Assembly (NCBI RefSeq): GCF_963676685.1
Contig: NC_092349.1
Span: 35,322,293 to 35,386,292 of the forward strand
DNA length: 64,000 bases
Direction: 5' to 3'
Source: Mytilus edulis
Lineage: Eukaryota > Mollusca > Bivalvia > Mytilida > Mytilidae
Shown in pieces: positions 12,341-21,839 of the stretch. The translations under genes and the position numbers were made by a program. The number at the start of each line of letters is the position of its first letter. The stretch's first letter is position 1. The notes beneath the pieces were generated by a model, which saw only the letters and a list, made by a program, of their open reading frames with translations, did no database searches and was not told the DNA's origin.

Positions 12341-15300
12341 GTACGTAAACGGTAATGTATGTTTTATTTATAGGGAAAACGTTAATGTATGTTTTATTTA
12401 TAGTGTATATGTATCTATATTTCAACAACTTTTCATTGATACTGTTTTCAACTGCTACAAAAAAAGTAAATGTTGTTACAGTAGACATGACTTATAGTTG
12501 CCTATATTATCCTCGTCCTTTGGGTTCTTGTGAATATTTGTCTCAATTACAATCATATAACATTTCAAATACGCTTGAAGTACTCAATCTGTCTTTATAC
12601 GACTTAAACCTTGTTCACTTTGATATCGGCTGCAGCATTTCATAAAATATTTTCTACATCAATTTAATAAACGCAGACAAAATCACGACCTCTTGCAATG
12701 TCTAATGTAGATAAGAAATGAAAATAAGATTAGTAACCACAACTTAGCTATATATTTTTTTAATAACAAAAAAATAATTTAAAAATGTACTTTTTGCACA
12801 AATGATATACAGGATGAGAATAATACAAACAATGTTAAAGAGCTTTGTAATTTAGATTAATTTTTTATATCTTTTAAGCTTACAACCGATATAAGTTAAA
12901 ATCATGTTCATTTATTAATCAGATTTATACTTACGACACCTTCTGCTATACTATCACTTAGTTTGTGTTTATATATGTAGTATTGTTTATATATGTAGTA
13001 TTGTTTATATATGTAGTATTGTTTATATATGTAGTATTGATGTGAATGTTATTCAAATGTTCACCTATATATGGTTTGTATAGACTATGATAATAAAGAT
13101 ACATTTCATTATTCAAATTATCTTTTTCAGGAAAAAGGGGTGCCAATATCAAAACCAAACTCGTTAGATTTCACCAATCAACAGGATAAAGCATTTGACG
13201 AATTGACAACGTAAGTATAAAAGATGAGGTATGATTGTCAATGAGTCAACCCTCTGGATAGTGTGCGTTACCTAAAATCAAAAACATATCATGTAGGGGG
13301 CCAAAAATAACGTCAAAATATAATAACCGTTAAGGGATACTTAAATTCTTGATCAGTCCATGAATACTGGCGCATGTGCACAATGTGGAATACTTGACAT
13401 GCCCGCGTTCATGACATGGAATGTCGTTTGTTGGTTTTTGTTTTTAGTCATGGAATTGTCAGTTTTTCTTCGACTTATAAGTTTGAATGTCCCTTTGGTG
13501 TCTTCCAACTCTTGGTTTTCATTCATTTATTGTCGATAATATACCCAGCCAATGGCATTATGTCCCACTTGGATGGGGTTGGGGGAGTGAAGAGGATAAG
13601 AAAGTTCCCAATGACCTTATGTCCTACTGGGATGGAGGGGATAAGTAAGATCCCAATGGATTTATGTCCCACTGGGGATGAAGGGGATAAGTGAGATCCC
13701 AATGGCTTTATGTCCCACTAGGGATGAAGGGGATAAGTGAGATCCCAATGGCCTTACGCCCCACTGGAGATGAAGGGGATAAGTAAGATCCCAAATGGCG
13801 ATATGTCCCATTTGGGTGGAGGGATGAAGAGAATAACTAAGAACCCAATAATTGTGATGGTTTTATCATACACAGTAGACTATCAATGATTTCGTTATGC
13901 TAAGACCCGTTTAGTTACATTGCTACACATCTATACATGTAGCAAGTTACCGGAATCTTTGGACGAAGTTTCTTGATGGCTGGATAACCAATATGTCTTT
14001 CTAAACAAAGTAGTCTTTAGTTCAATTTGGTAAGAGCGCTGACTTGTAACACAGAGGTCAAGGGTTTGATCCGTTTACAAGACCATTCAGATAGCATTAC
14101 AAAGGTCGAATGTATTTGGAGGATAAAATTAATAATTCATTTATTACAATTTATTGTCACTGTAATATTCATTACTAAATCAGGGTGTAAAATTACTGTT
14201 TTTCTATTTAAGAGAGTTACGTCAAGTAGGTGGCATCGAATATAAATGTCCCAATTTAATCAATCGAGGAAACTGGCATGACTGCAATTCCTCTCCATTT
14301 ATAGCCAGGAAACTATGTTTGGTGTATTCGTTTGGGTGAGTATTACTTTTGATTAATCTAATTGGCTGATGTATTTGAACACATGTCAATCATTTCGTCT
14401 GAAGTTTGCTAAATAAATTTTTTTTACGTACTACTTTACTGTTCCTCTTTCTCTCTGTCTGTATGGTTGTTAGTTATACTTCTAACGGTTACTCTTTCAG
14501 TCTGTATGGTTGAGAGGGATACTTCTGACGGTTACTCTGTCTGTCTGTATGGTTGTTAGTTATACTTCTAACGGTTACTCTTTCTGTCTGTATGGTTGAG
14601 AGGGATACTTCTGACGGTTACTCTGTCTGTCTGTATGGTTGTGAATGATACTTCTAACGGTTACTCTTTCTGTCTGTATGGTTGAGAGGGATACTTCTGA
14701 CGGTTACTCTTTCTGTCTGTATGGTTGTGAATGATACTTCTAACTAGTGTTGTCAAATCGTACACTTTTGCCTAACCGGTTACTCGGATAATCGTTCGAC
14801 CGATTAACCGGTTAACCGGTACTTTAAGTTGGTGTTTGAAAGCCTTATCAATAGAACCCTACACATATATATAAGATGTGGTATGAGTGTCAATTTGACA
14901 ACAAGTCATAAATACGCTTTTAGAATTGAAGTTTTTCCTATAGCATTATAAGGCTTGTCTGTGAGGATTCCTGACGAAGTTTGACTTTAAATAATCAAAT
15001 ACACCGTATCAACTATAGCCATGGTTTGTACCAACTTCAGATTTAAAAATCCTAAAACAAAATCTTAATCTCGTAGAATTGAATATGTCATATGTCTGAA
15101 ACCGATTATTCTTTCCTTTTCTCTTGTTGTCTCCGAAAATAATGGGGTGTGTTTCAATTTGAAATGATTAATTATAAAAAAGAAGATGTGGTATGATTGC
15201 CAATGCGACAATTCTTCACAAGAGACCAAAATGACACAGAAATTAACAACTATAGGTCATTGTACATGCTGTACGACCTGTTTCTTAACTGTGTTTGCTT

Positions 15301-18300
15301 TTTCTTTAAACATGTTACTCGTACTTTCATGTACTGTATACATTGAGTACGTTCACATTGGTTTGCATTTCAAAATTTTTGAATTTAAAGTAAGACTAAC
15401 CCTTGCACTACGGAGGTTGCACATTTAAATGTAGGTTTTCACAATATTAGATCGAAAACGAAATAATGAAGTAATTAGTCAAATTAAATCTCATTACTGA
15501 TTTAAAGTTACTGTTAAAAAAACATGTTTACTAATTATGTTTCTTAAAGATCCTGCCCCGAACTCTAATTAATTTTATGTTTTTAGGATTAACAATAGCA
15601 ATCAATATACTGGACAATTGATCTGTCAATCTAATTACCACGACGACAATTTTTAAATAAAACAACTATTTAATGATTTGATTTTCAACACAAATTTATA
15701 TCAAATATATCGAAATTGAAAAAAGTCCGGTTAACCGGTTAGTTTTTTTGGTATTCGGTATTCGATCGTTCGACCGATTAACCGGTTAACCGGTTAACCG
15801 TTGACAACACTACTTCTAACGGTTACTCTTTCTGTCTGTATGGTTGAGAGGGATACTTCTGACGGTTACTCTGTCTGTCTGTATAGTTGTGAGGGATACT
15901 TCTGACGGTTACTCTGTCTGTATGTATGGTTGTGAGGGACACTTCTGACGGTTACTCTATCTGTCTGTATAGTTGTGGGGGATGCTTCACTTCTGACGGT
16001 TACTTTTTCTGTCTGTATGGTTATTAGTTATACTTCTAACGGTTACTCTTTCTGTCTGTATGGTTGAGAGGGATACTTCTGACGGTTACTCTGTCTGTCT
16101 GTATGGTTGTGAGGGATACTTCTGACGGTTACTCTGTCTGTCGGTATGGTTGTGATTGATACTTCTGACGGTTACTCTTTCTGTCTGTATGGTTGAGAGG
16201 GATACTTCTGACGGTTACTCTGTCTGTCGGTATGGTTGAGAGGGATACTTCTGACGGTTACTCTTTCTGTCTGTATGGTTGAGAGGGATACTTCTAACGG
16301 TTACTCTTTCTGTCTGTATAGTTGTTAGGGATACTTCTTGACGGTTACTCTGTCTGTCTGTATAGTTGTGAGGGATACTTCTGACGGTTACTCTGTCTGT
16401 CTGTATGGTTGTAAGGGACACTTCTGACGGTTACTCTGTCTGTCTGTATAGTTGTGAGGTATACTTTACTTCTGACGGTTACTTTTTCTGTCTGTATGGT
16501 TGAGGGGGATACTTCTGACGGTTTTCTGTCTGTATAGTTGAGAGGGATACTTCTGACGGTTACTATTTCTGTCTGTATAGTTGTGAGGGATACTTCTGAC
16601 GGTTACTCTTTTTGTCTGTATGGTTGATAGGGATACTTTTGCAGTATATCCTTAACTTTTCTCTATTTAATCATTGTTTTCTAATATATCTCGTTGTGTT
16701 GTGTGCTGTATGGTTGTTTAAATGCTTGCATATTTACCGTTTCTTACGATTCGCGATTGTTTGGTAAAAGAGAGACAACAGACACCAAATAGACATTCTA
16801 ACTCATTCATTTGTCATTAGTCGATAATTCACTGACAACGCCACGGTAAAAAACGAAAAAGATCAAAAGACAAAAGTATACAAAACACAACATAGAAAAC
16901 TAAAGACTAAACAACACGCACCCCACAAAAACCAGGGGTGAGCTAAGGTGCTCAGGAAGGTTAAAAGATGACAGTTTTTGTTTGAAGTCTTTGATTACTC
17001 CACATTCTTCCGCTTTAATGGACAGTCAAACAGTCATAGACCTCAAAGAAAAACTAATTGACGTCTTCAGTCTTCTGGTGAGGTTTGTTATATGTGTTGA
17101 AAACATCAGACTTTTTGATGAGGACCAGCCAAAAACATATAGCACATTTCTTCTGCTTTTTGTTTTGTAAAGTGTATATGGGGATTTGTTATGAATGGAT
17201 ACACTACATACTATCAGTTCCATTCTTTTTTAATTTTTAATTTTTGTATTCTTCAGAATAAATTACGATTTCCGATTTGATGACGCCATGGCTCGCAATG
17301 GTTGTGAAGTTCATTCGTTCGACCCAAGGTAAGTTACCATGGTTTTGTTTTTGCATAATAACTTTTGGAAATATTTGATGAAGCAAAGGTCAAAATAATA
17401 AATTGATTTTTAACAATATATGGAAATGTTACGGTCAAATTCTTTAGATGTCATGAACAGATAAAATAGTTTGTTGTTGTGGATTTAAGGGGGAGCGTGT
17501 ATTTATTATGTTTTTGCATAAACAAATTCATCAATTTGAGCGATGATGTCTTCCTTCCAATTTTGATTTCGGGAATAGAATAGTCACCGACGTCATTCCC
17601 TTCAATGATGCCCGAAGAACATGTCAACATTCAAAAACTTTATCGGTCCCCGACGTCATTTCATACTCATGCAGGAAGAATATGTTAAAATCTAATGACT
17701 TTCTCGGTCCCGATGTTATTCCCTACTTTTTTATATGCCAGAATATAAACATAATCTTGTCAAAATCCAATTGTTTTCTCAGACCCCAACGTTATTCCCT
17801 GCTCATGCCAGACTAGCAGTAGAAGGTCACGGTCCAACAATGGCTTTATCATTCTCTGACATTATTCGCTGAAAATAGCTTTATACCGGTAGAACATATC
17901 AAGACCGAAAGGCTTTCAAAGTGACCGAAGTGAAAATTAGAAAAAGAAAATATATTTTCAAAATTCATTTTTTTCTATTCTAGCATGGGAAATACAACAA
18001 AACATATTAGAAAATCAGGAGTTCATTTTCATCCAATTGGTATTGGCGGGAAATCTAATGATGCTGTTATTCCAAGAATGGATCAGTATACGAAAAAACA
18101 TCCAAAGAAGACGTGGAAAGTACGAACATTGCGTCAGATAATGGAATCGTTAGGTCATGAGGATGTAAGTACGAACACTGCGTCAGATAATGGAATCGTT
18201 AGGTCATGAGGATGTACAGTAAGTACGAACATTGCGTCAGATAATGGAATCGTTAGGTCATGAGGATGTAAGTACGAACATTGCGTCAGATAATGGAATC

Positions 18301-20105
18301 GTTAGGCCATGAGGATGTAAGTACGAACACTGCGTCAGATAATGGAATCGTTAGGTCATGAGGATGTAAGTACAAACACTGCGTCAGATAATGGAATCGT
18401 TAGGCCATGAGGATGCAAGTACGAACACTGCGTCAGATAATGGAATCGTTAGGCCATGAGGATGTAGGTACGAACACTGCGTCAGATAATGGAATCGTTA
18501 GGCCATGAGGATGTAAGTACGAACACTGCGTCAGATAATGGAATCGTTAGGGCATGAGGATGTAAGTACGAACACTGCGTCAGATAATGGAATCAGTAGG
18601 GCATGAGGATGTAAGTACGAACACTGCGTCAGATAATGGAATCGTTAGGCAATGAGGATGCAAGTACGAACACTGCGTCAGATAATGGAATCGTTAGGCC
18701 ATGAGGATGTAGGTACGAACACTGCGTCAGATAATGGAATCGTTAGGCCATGAGGATGTAAGTACGAACACTGCGTCAGATAATGGAATCGTTAGGCCAT
18801 GAGGATGTAAGTACGAACACTGCGTCAGATAATGGAATCGTTAGGCCATGAAGATGTAAGTACGAACACTGCGTCAGATAATGGAATCGTTAGGCCATGA
18901 GGATGTAGGTACGAACACTGCGTCAGATAATGGAATCGTTAGGCCATGAGGATGTCAGTACGAACATTGCGTCAGATAATGGAATCGTTAGGCCATGAGG
19001 ATGTAAGTACGAACACTGCGTCAGATAATGGAATCGTTAGGCCATGAGGATGTAAGTACGAACACTGCATCAGATAATGGAATCGTTAGGCCATGAGGAT
19101 GTAAGTACGAACACTGCGTCAGATAATGGAATCGTTAGGGCATGAGGATGTAAGTACGAACACTGCGTCAGATAATGGAATCAGTAGGGCATGAGGATGT
19201 AAGTACGAACACTGCGTCAGATAATGGAATCGTTAGGCCATGAGAATGTAAGTACGAACACTGCGTCATATAATGGAATCGTTAGGCCATGAAGATGTAA
19301 GTACGAACACTACGTCAGATAATGGAATCGTTAGGCCATGAGGATGTAAGTACGAACACTGCGTCAGATAATGGAATCGATAGGCCATAAGGATGTAAGT
19401 ACGAACACTGCGTCAGATAATGGAATCGTTAGGCCATGAGGATGTAAGTACGAACACTGCGTCAGATAATGGAATCGTTAGGCCATGAGGATGTAAGTAC
19501 GAACACTGTGTCAGATAATGGAATGGTTAGGCCATGAGGATGTAAGTACGAACACTGCGTCAGATAATGGAATCGTTAGGGCATGAGGATGTAAGTACGA
19601 ACACTGCGTCAGATAATGGAATCGTTAGGCCATGAGGATGTAAGTACGAACACTGCGTCAGATAATGGAAAAGTTAGGCCATGAGGATGTAAGTACGAAC
19701 ACTGCGTCATATAATGGAATCGTTAGGCCATGCGGATGTAAGTACGAACACTGCGTCAGATAATGGAATCATTAGGCCATGAGGATGTAAGTACGAACAC
19801 TGCGTCAGATAATGGAATCGTTAGGCCATGAGGATGTAAGTACGAATACTGCGTCAGATAATGGAATCGTTAGGCCATGAGGATGTAAGTACGAAGACTA
19901 CGTCAGATAATGGAATCGTTAGGCCATGAGGATGTAACTACGAACACTGCGTCGGATAATGGAATCGTTAGGGCATGAGGATGTCAGTTGTAAAATATTT
20001 CAAGGTCAAATTAAGAAATGTTTATTGACAAGCTTGAAACAGACCTTATAGATCACGCCAACATAAGCTTAACCTCATGATCAGCTGACCTTTGTTGTCT
20101 TCGAG

Positions 20106-20136
<31 letters not shown>

Positions 20137-21018
20137 TTCCTTGCATACAAGATTTAAACCAATGTTTACAAAAGTTCATCCTATTGGTGTGTTTTTTCAT
20201 CTTAATTTTTTTGGATTTTAATAACATCCTCCCTACTAGAACATATTTTGTTTTGATTAAAATATATAGATTGAAAACAAAAATAGTACCGTAGTCTTAG
20301 ATTTTATAATAATAATATTCCTGTGAAGTGGATAAATTGTTGACTTAAATCAGTCTTGAATATAAAAGTCTATAGACTCACTGATTTCACCTTCATGATC
20401 AGTCTTCCTAGCAGATATTTATCCAATAATAATGATATGTATATACTACATGAAAAATACTTACAGTCTACAAATTACACATGGTCGCAGTTCCGATGAT
20501 AAAAGAGAAGGGCTTAGAAATTATCAAAATGTATCTTTTTACGGATGCCTCGAGAAATTTATAGCATTTGTTTTAAGTGTTGACAGATTACACATGGATC
20601 CCGTCACTTTTTCTCTGGTAAAATAACAATAAAAATAGCAGTTTGTTTTTCTTATATCTTTCATCTTATTTCAACTACTAGTAAAACATAATGTTTCAAT
20701 CTCTTTCAGAGAATTTTGGATATCTTAAAAATAGACATAGAGACGTATGAATGGGAAGTCCTTCAAAATATCCTGAGTGATAATCTTACGTCAAGAATTC
20801 GACAACTAGAGTTAGAGTTCCATATATTTCCAAATACTGCTGACGTAAGCAACTATGTGGAATTGCTACAGATTTTTCGTTCTTTAAAAAAGGCTGGATT
20901 TTCGCGGTACACATGTACGGTTTACCGGTTTGACAACACAAAAAAAGTACTACAAGCAGAATGTGGATTGGTAAACTTAAAATTTGATTTCTACAAATAC
21001 CCTTTGAAACATGTCTAA
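12130..21018 (+). CDS. METTL24-like / FkbM-family methyltransferase, 6 exons
   Basis: Proposed exons: 12130-12340, 13138-13210, 14213-14335, 17257-17328, 17984-18164 and 20710-21018. They sum to 969 nt, all phases match, and they encode 322 residues. Residues 37-52 form a hydrophobic segment after a basic N-terminus (type II anchor, probably Golgi/ER). The catalytic half has V-Y-S-F-G (132-136), D-D-A-M-A, C-E-V-H-S-F-D-P-S (152-160) and H-F-H-P-I-G-I-G; the S-F-D-P acidic residue is in the position expected to bind the SAM ribose. The signature L-K-I-D-I-E-T-Y-E-W (226-235) is the FkbM/Methyltransf_21 motif. Human METTL24 shares this domain; the methyl acceptor is unknown. Exon 1 and the 13138 acceptor are the weakest parts. 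Poly(A) signals are at 21017 and 21032. Several introns carry tandem arrays. Confidence 0.85.
12958..13035 (+). repeat. 18-bp tandem repeat in intron 1
   Basis: Four near-perfect copies of GTTTATATATGTAGTATT lie about 100 bp upstream of exon 2. Confidence 0.85.
13138..13210 (+). CDS. METTL24-like exon 2
   Basis: Encodes V-P-I-S-K-P-N-S...D-E-L-T (72-94) and ends at strong donor AC|GTAAGT (13211), phase 2. The nearby CAG at 13128-13130 is the better-looking acceptor but does not keep frame with exon 1; the AAG at 13135-13137 does. Either exon 1 is spliced differently or the second AG is used. Confidence 0.65.
13416..13515 (-). repeat. Dispersed repeat B (minus, partial)
   Basis: Minus-strand sequence matches the family at 52797-53005 (GACAGTCAAACTCATAAATC..., CTGACAACGCCATG...). 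It lies in intron 2 of the methyltransferase gene. Confidence 0.6.
13549..13850 (+). repeat. About 45-bp minisatellite in intron 2
   Basis: Roughly six or seven degenerate units of CCCAATGGCNTTATGTCCCA, CTGGGATGAAGGGGATAAGT and AAGAT. The units drift at both ends. Confidence 0.85.
14010..14086 (+). tRNA. tRNA-Thr(TGT)-like pseudogene or SINE head
   Basis: The segment has an A-box-like TAGTTCAATTTGGTAAGAGC, an anticodon-region CTGACTTGTAACACAG (TGT in the loop) and a B-box-like GGTTTGATCC, in tRNA order and spacing. The anticodon stem has lost a base and the acceptor stem (GTAGTCT/AGACCAT) pairs only partly, so it is not a working tRNA. It lies in intron 2, on the same strand as the gene. Confidence 0.45.
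14213..14335 (+). CDS. METTL24-like exon 3
   Basis: The acceptor follows a T-rich tract (TTTTTCTATTTAAG). Encodes E-L-R-Q-V-G-G then Cys-containing K-C-P-N-L and W-H-D-C-N, ending L-V-Y-S-F-G at donor GG|GTGAGT (14336), phase 2. The Cys pair and the V-Y-S-F-G junction are typical of METTL24-like proteins in molluscs as I remember them. Confidence 0.8.
14443..16640 (+). repeat. 43-bp minisatellite in intron 3, split by a MITE
   Basis: Unit: GGTTACTCTTTCTGTCTGTA followed by TGGTTGAGAGGGATACTTCT and GAC. About 7 copies lie at 14443-14744 and about 19 at 15813-16640, with internal variants (GTTGTTAGTTATAC, GTTGTGAGGG) recurring in runs. The split is caused by the hAT-like element at 14745-15812. 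Confidence 0.92.
14745..15812. mobile_element. hAT-like MITE inside the minisatellite
   Basis: Ends TAGTGTTGTCAA and TTGACAACACTA form a perfect 12-bp terminal inverted repeat. The perfect 8-bp duplication CTTCTAAC (14737-14744, 15813-15820) is the hAT hallmark. Subterminal regions (14770-14822, 15728-15800) are rich in the palindrome AACCGGTTAACCGG. The 1068-bp body has no transposase and contains fragments of repeat A at about 14868 and 15183. Confidence 0.92.
16766..16962 (+). repeat. Dispersed repeat B (plus)
   Basis: Matches the family at 52797-53005: CTGACAACGCCACGG..., ACAACATAGAAAACTAAAGA, then CCCCACAAAAACCAGGGGTG. It lies in intron 3. Confidence 0.65.
17257..17328 (+). CDS. METTL24-like exon 4: SAM-binding core
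   Basis: Acceptor TTCTTCAG|A, donor AAG|GTAAGT (17329). Encodes I-N-Y-D-F-R-F-D-D-A-M-A-R-N-G-C-E-V-H-S-F-D-P with the last serine split by the intron. This is the first recognisable Rossmann-type methyltransferase motif. Confidence 0.88.
17565..17880 (+). repeat. Degenerate 75-85 bp tandem repeat in intron 4
   Basis: About four diverged units share GAAGAACATGTCAAxATxCAA, ACTTTxTCGGTCCCxGACGT and ATTCCCTACTCATGC, with drift in length and sequence. Confidence 0.6.
17984..18164 (+). CDS. METTL24-like exon 5, source of the tandem donor array
   Basis: Acceptor TTCTAG|C, donor GAT|GTAAGT (18165), phase 0. Encodes M-G-N-T-T...H-F-H-P-I-G-I-G...L-R-Q-I-M-E-S-L-G-H-E-D (161-220). Its last 46 bases (18119-18164) plus GTA are the founder unit of the 49-bp array in intron 5. 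Reading through the donor reaches an in-frame TGA at 18207-18209. Confidence 0.88.
18119..19990 (+). repeat. 49-bp exon-derived tandem array carrying about 38 splice donors
   Basis: Unit: AGTACGAACACTGCGTCAGA, TAATGGAATCGTTAGGCCAT, GAGGATGTA. The first copy (18119-18167) is the end of exon 5 plus its donor, and every later copy repeats this. I counted 38 GAGGATG(T/C) junctions; about 30 keep GAT|GTAAGT, while others are GCAAGT, GTAGGT, GTCAGT or GTAACT. Variant order repeats in blocks (GCAAGT then GTAGGT near 18413 and again near 18658, five units apart), showing higher-order duplication. A 3-bp AGT homology sits at the presumed founder junction. Confidence 0.95.
19991..20709 (+). other. Remainder of intron 5
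   Basis: Includes a T run (20108-20130) and AT-rich sequence. A 64-codon ORF at 20432-20626 has no coding support. A polypyrimidine tract precedes the exon 6 acceptor. Confidence 0.6.
20710..21018 (+). CDS. METTL24-like exon 6: FkbM signature and C-terminus
   Basis: Acceptor CTCTTTCAG|A. Encodes R-I-L-D-I-L-K-I-D-I-E-T-Y-E-W-E-V-L-Q, then Q-L-E-L-E-F-H and a C-terminal K-K-A-G-F-S-R-Y segment, all expected of the family, ending at TAA 21016-21018. AATAAA hexamers follow at 21017 and 21032. Confidence 0.9.
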   Translation, partial: RILDILKIDIETYEWEVLQNILSDNLTSRIRQLELEFHIFPNTADVSNYVELLQIFRSLKKAGFSRYTCTVYRFDNTKKVLQAECGLVNLKFDFYKYPLKHV

Positions 21019-21039
21019 TAAATATTGAATCAATAAACA

Positions 21040-21699
21040 TTTTCCAAATGTCAATTATTTTTTAATGTTTTATAAATTTGGACAAAAAAATATTGATTGT
21101 TTTCATAACTTGAAAGTTTATGGTTTTCAATTTGTTTTTCAAATTGTTTCAATTGTATAAGGTGTTTGTTTTGTTAGCCACACATAATGCAGACATATGG
21201 GTGCATGATAAACGTGGAATCATGATGAAATTCAAATATTATTTTTAGTGAAATTTCAGGAACATCTAGTTTCATTATTCATTGTTTGTTTCCGAACGGA
21301 CTGATTTCCTATATTTAGTGTATAAAATAAAATTCCATTGATCAAGTAAAAATGTGGTATTAATAAAAGAAGTCTGTGCGCTTCTTTCTGTAGCTTTGGT
21401 AGTTCCTTTCTTTCAAGATACAGAATAAACGGTCTGCGCTTTGCGTCATTGCGCAGCAATACATGTATCGAATCGACACTTAATCCCTTTTCTCGAAAAA
21501 TGTCAATCGTTAAACGTCAGTACTTTGTTCAAATATTTTATCCAAATCCTGCATATTATCACTTGCAGTGCTTTGGTGGACTATTTTGTCTGGATCTTGA
21601 ATATGAGAACTTGCAGTGCTTTAATTATAAAATGTTGCATCACATTGAGAAGTAGCACTATCAGTAGTTTAATAAATATAGATTCCACAACTGCAACAA
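21040..21699. other. Downstream flank, nothing supported
   Basis: 3' flank of the methyltransferase gene. ORFs on both strands overlap one another and show no family resemblance. Confidence 0.5.
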
Positions 21700-21820
21700 G
21701 TGTATTACGATATTTCTCCACTCGAAACAGTTAAATTTTAATATTTAAAGCGCGAGGCTTGCCGAGCTTTTTAAATTATTAAAATTTAACTGTTGAGAGT
21801 GGAGAAATATCGTAATACAC
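21700..21820. mobile_element. Hairpin element with 45-bp arms
   Basis: TGTATTACGATATTTCTCCA at 21701-21720 and the following CAGTTAAATTTTAAT are matched by their reverse complement up to 21820. The loop holds GCGAGGCTTGCCGAGC. A diverged relative with the same loop motif (GCGAGGCTTGTCGAGC) is at 41461-41590, so this is a family rather than a chance palindrome. Confidence 0.75.
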
Positions 21821-21839
21821 GAGTTACAGTGGTGGAATC

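Noticed and set aside
16215..16421. 68-codon minus ORF with repeated T-D-R motifs
   Set aside because: Translation of the 43-bp minisatellite.
17985..18209. 74-codon ORF running past the exon 5 donor
   Set aside because: Only the first 60 codons belong to the methyltransferase; the last 14 are read-through into the 49-bp array.
18119..19990. CRISPR-like array
   Set aside because: There are no unique spacers: the 49-bp units are continuous and derive from the neighbouring exon in a eukaryotic intron.
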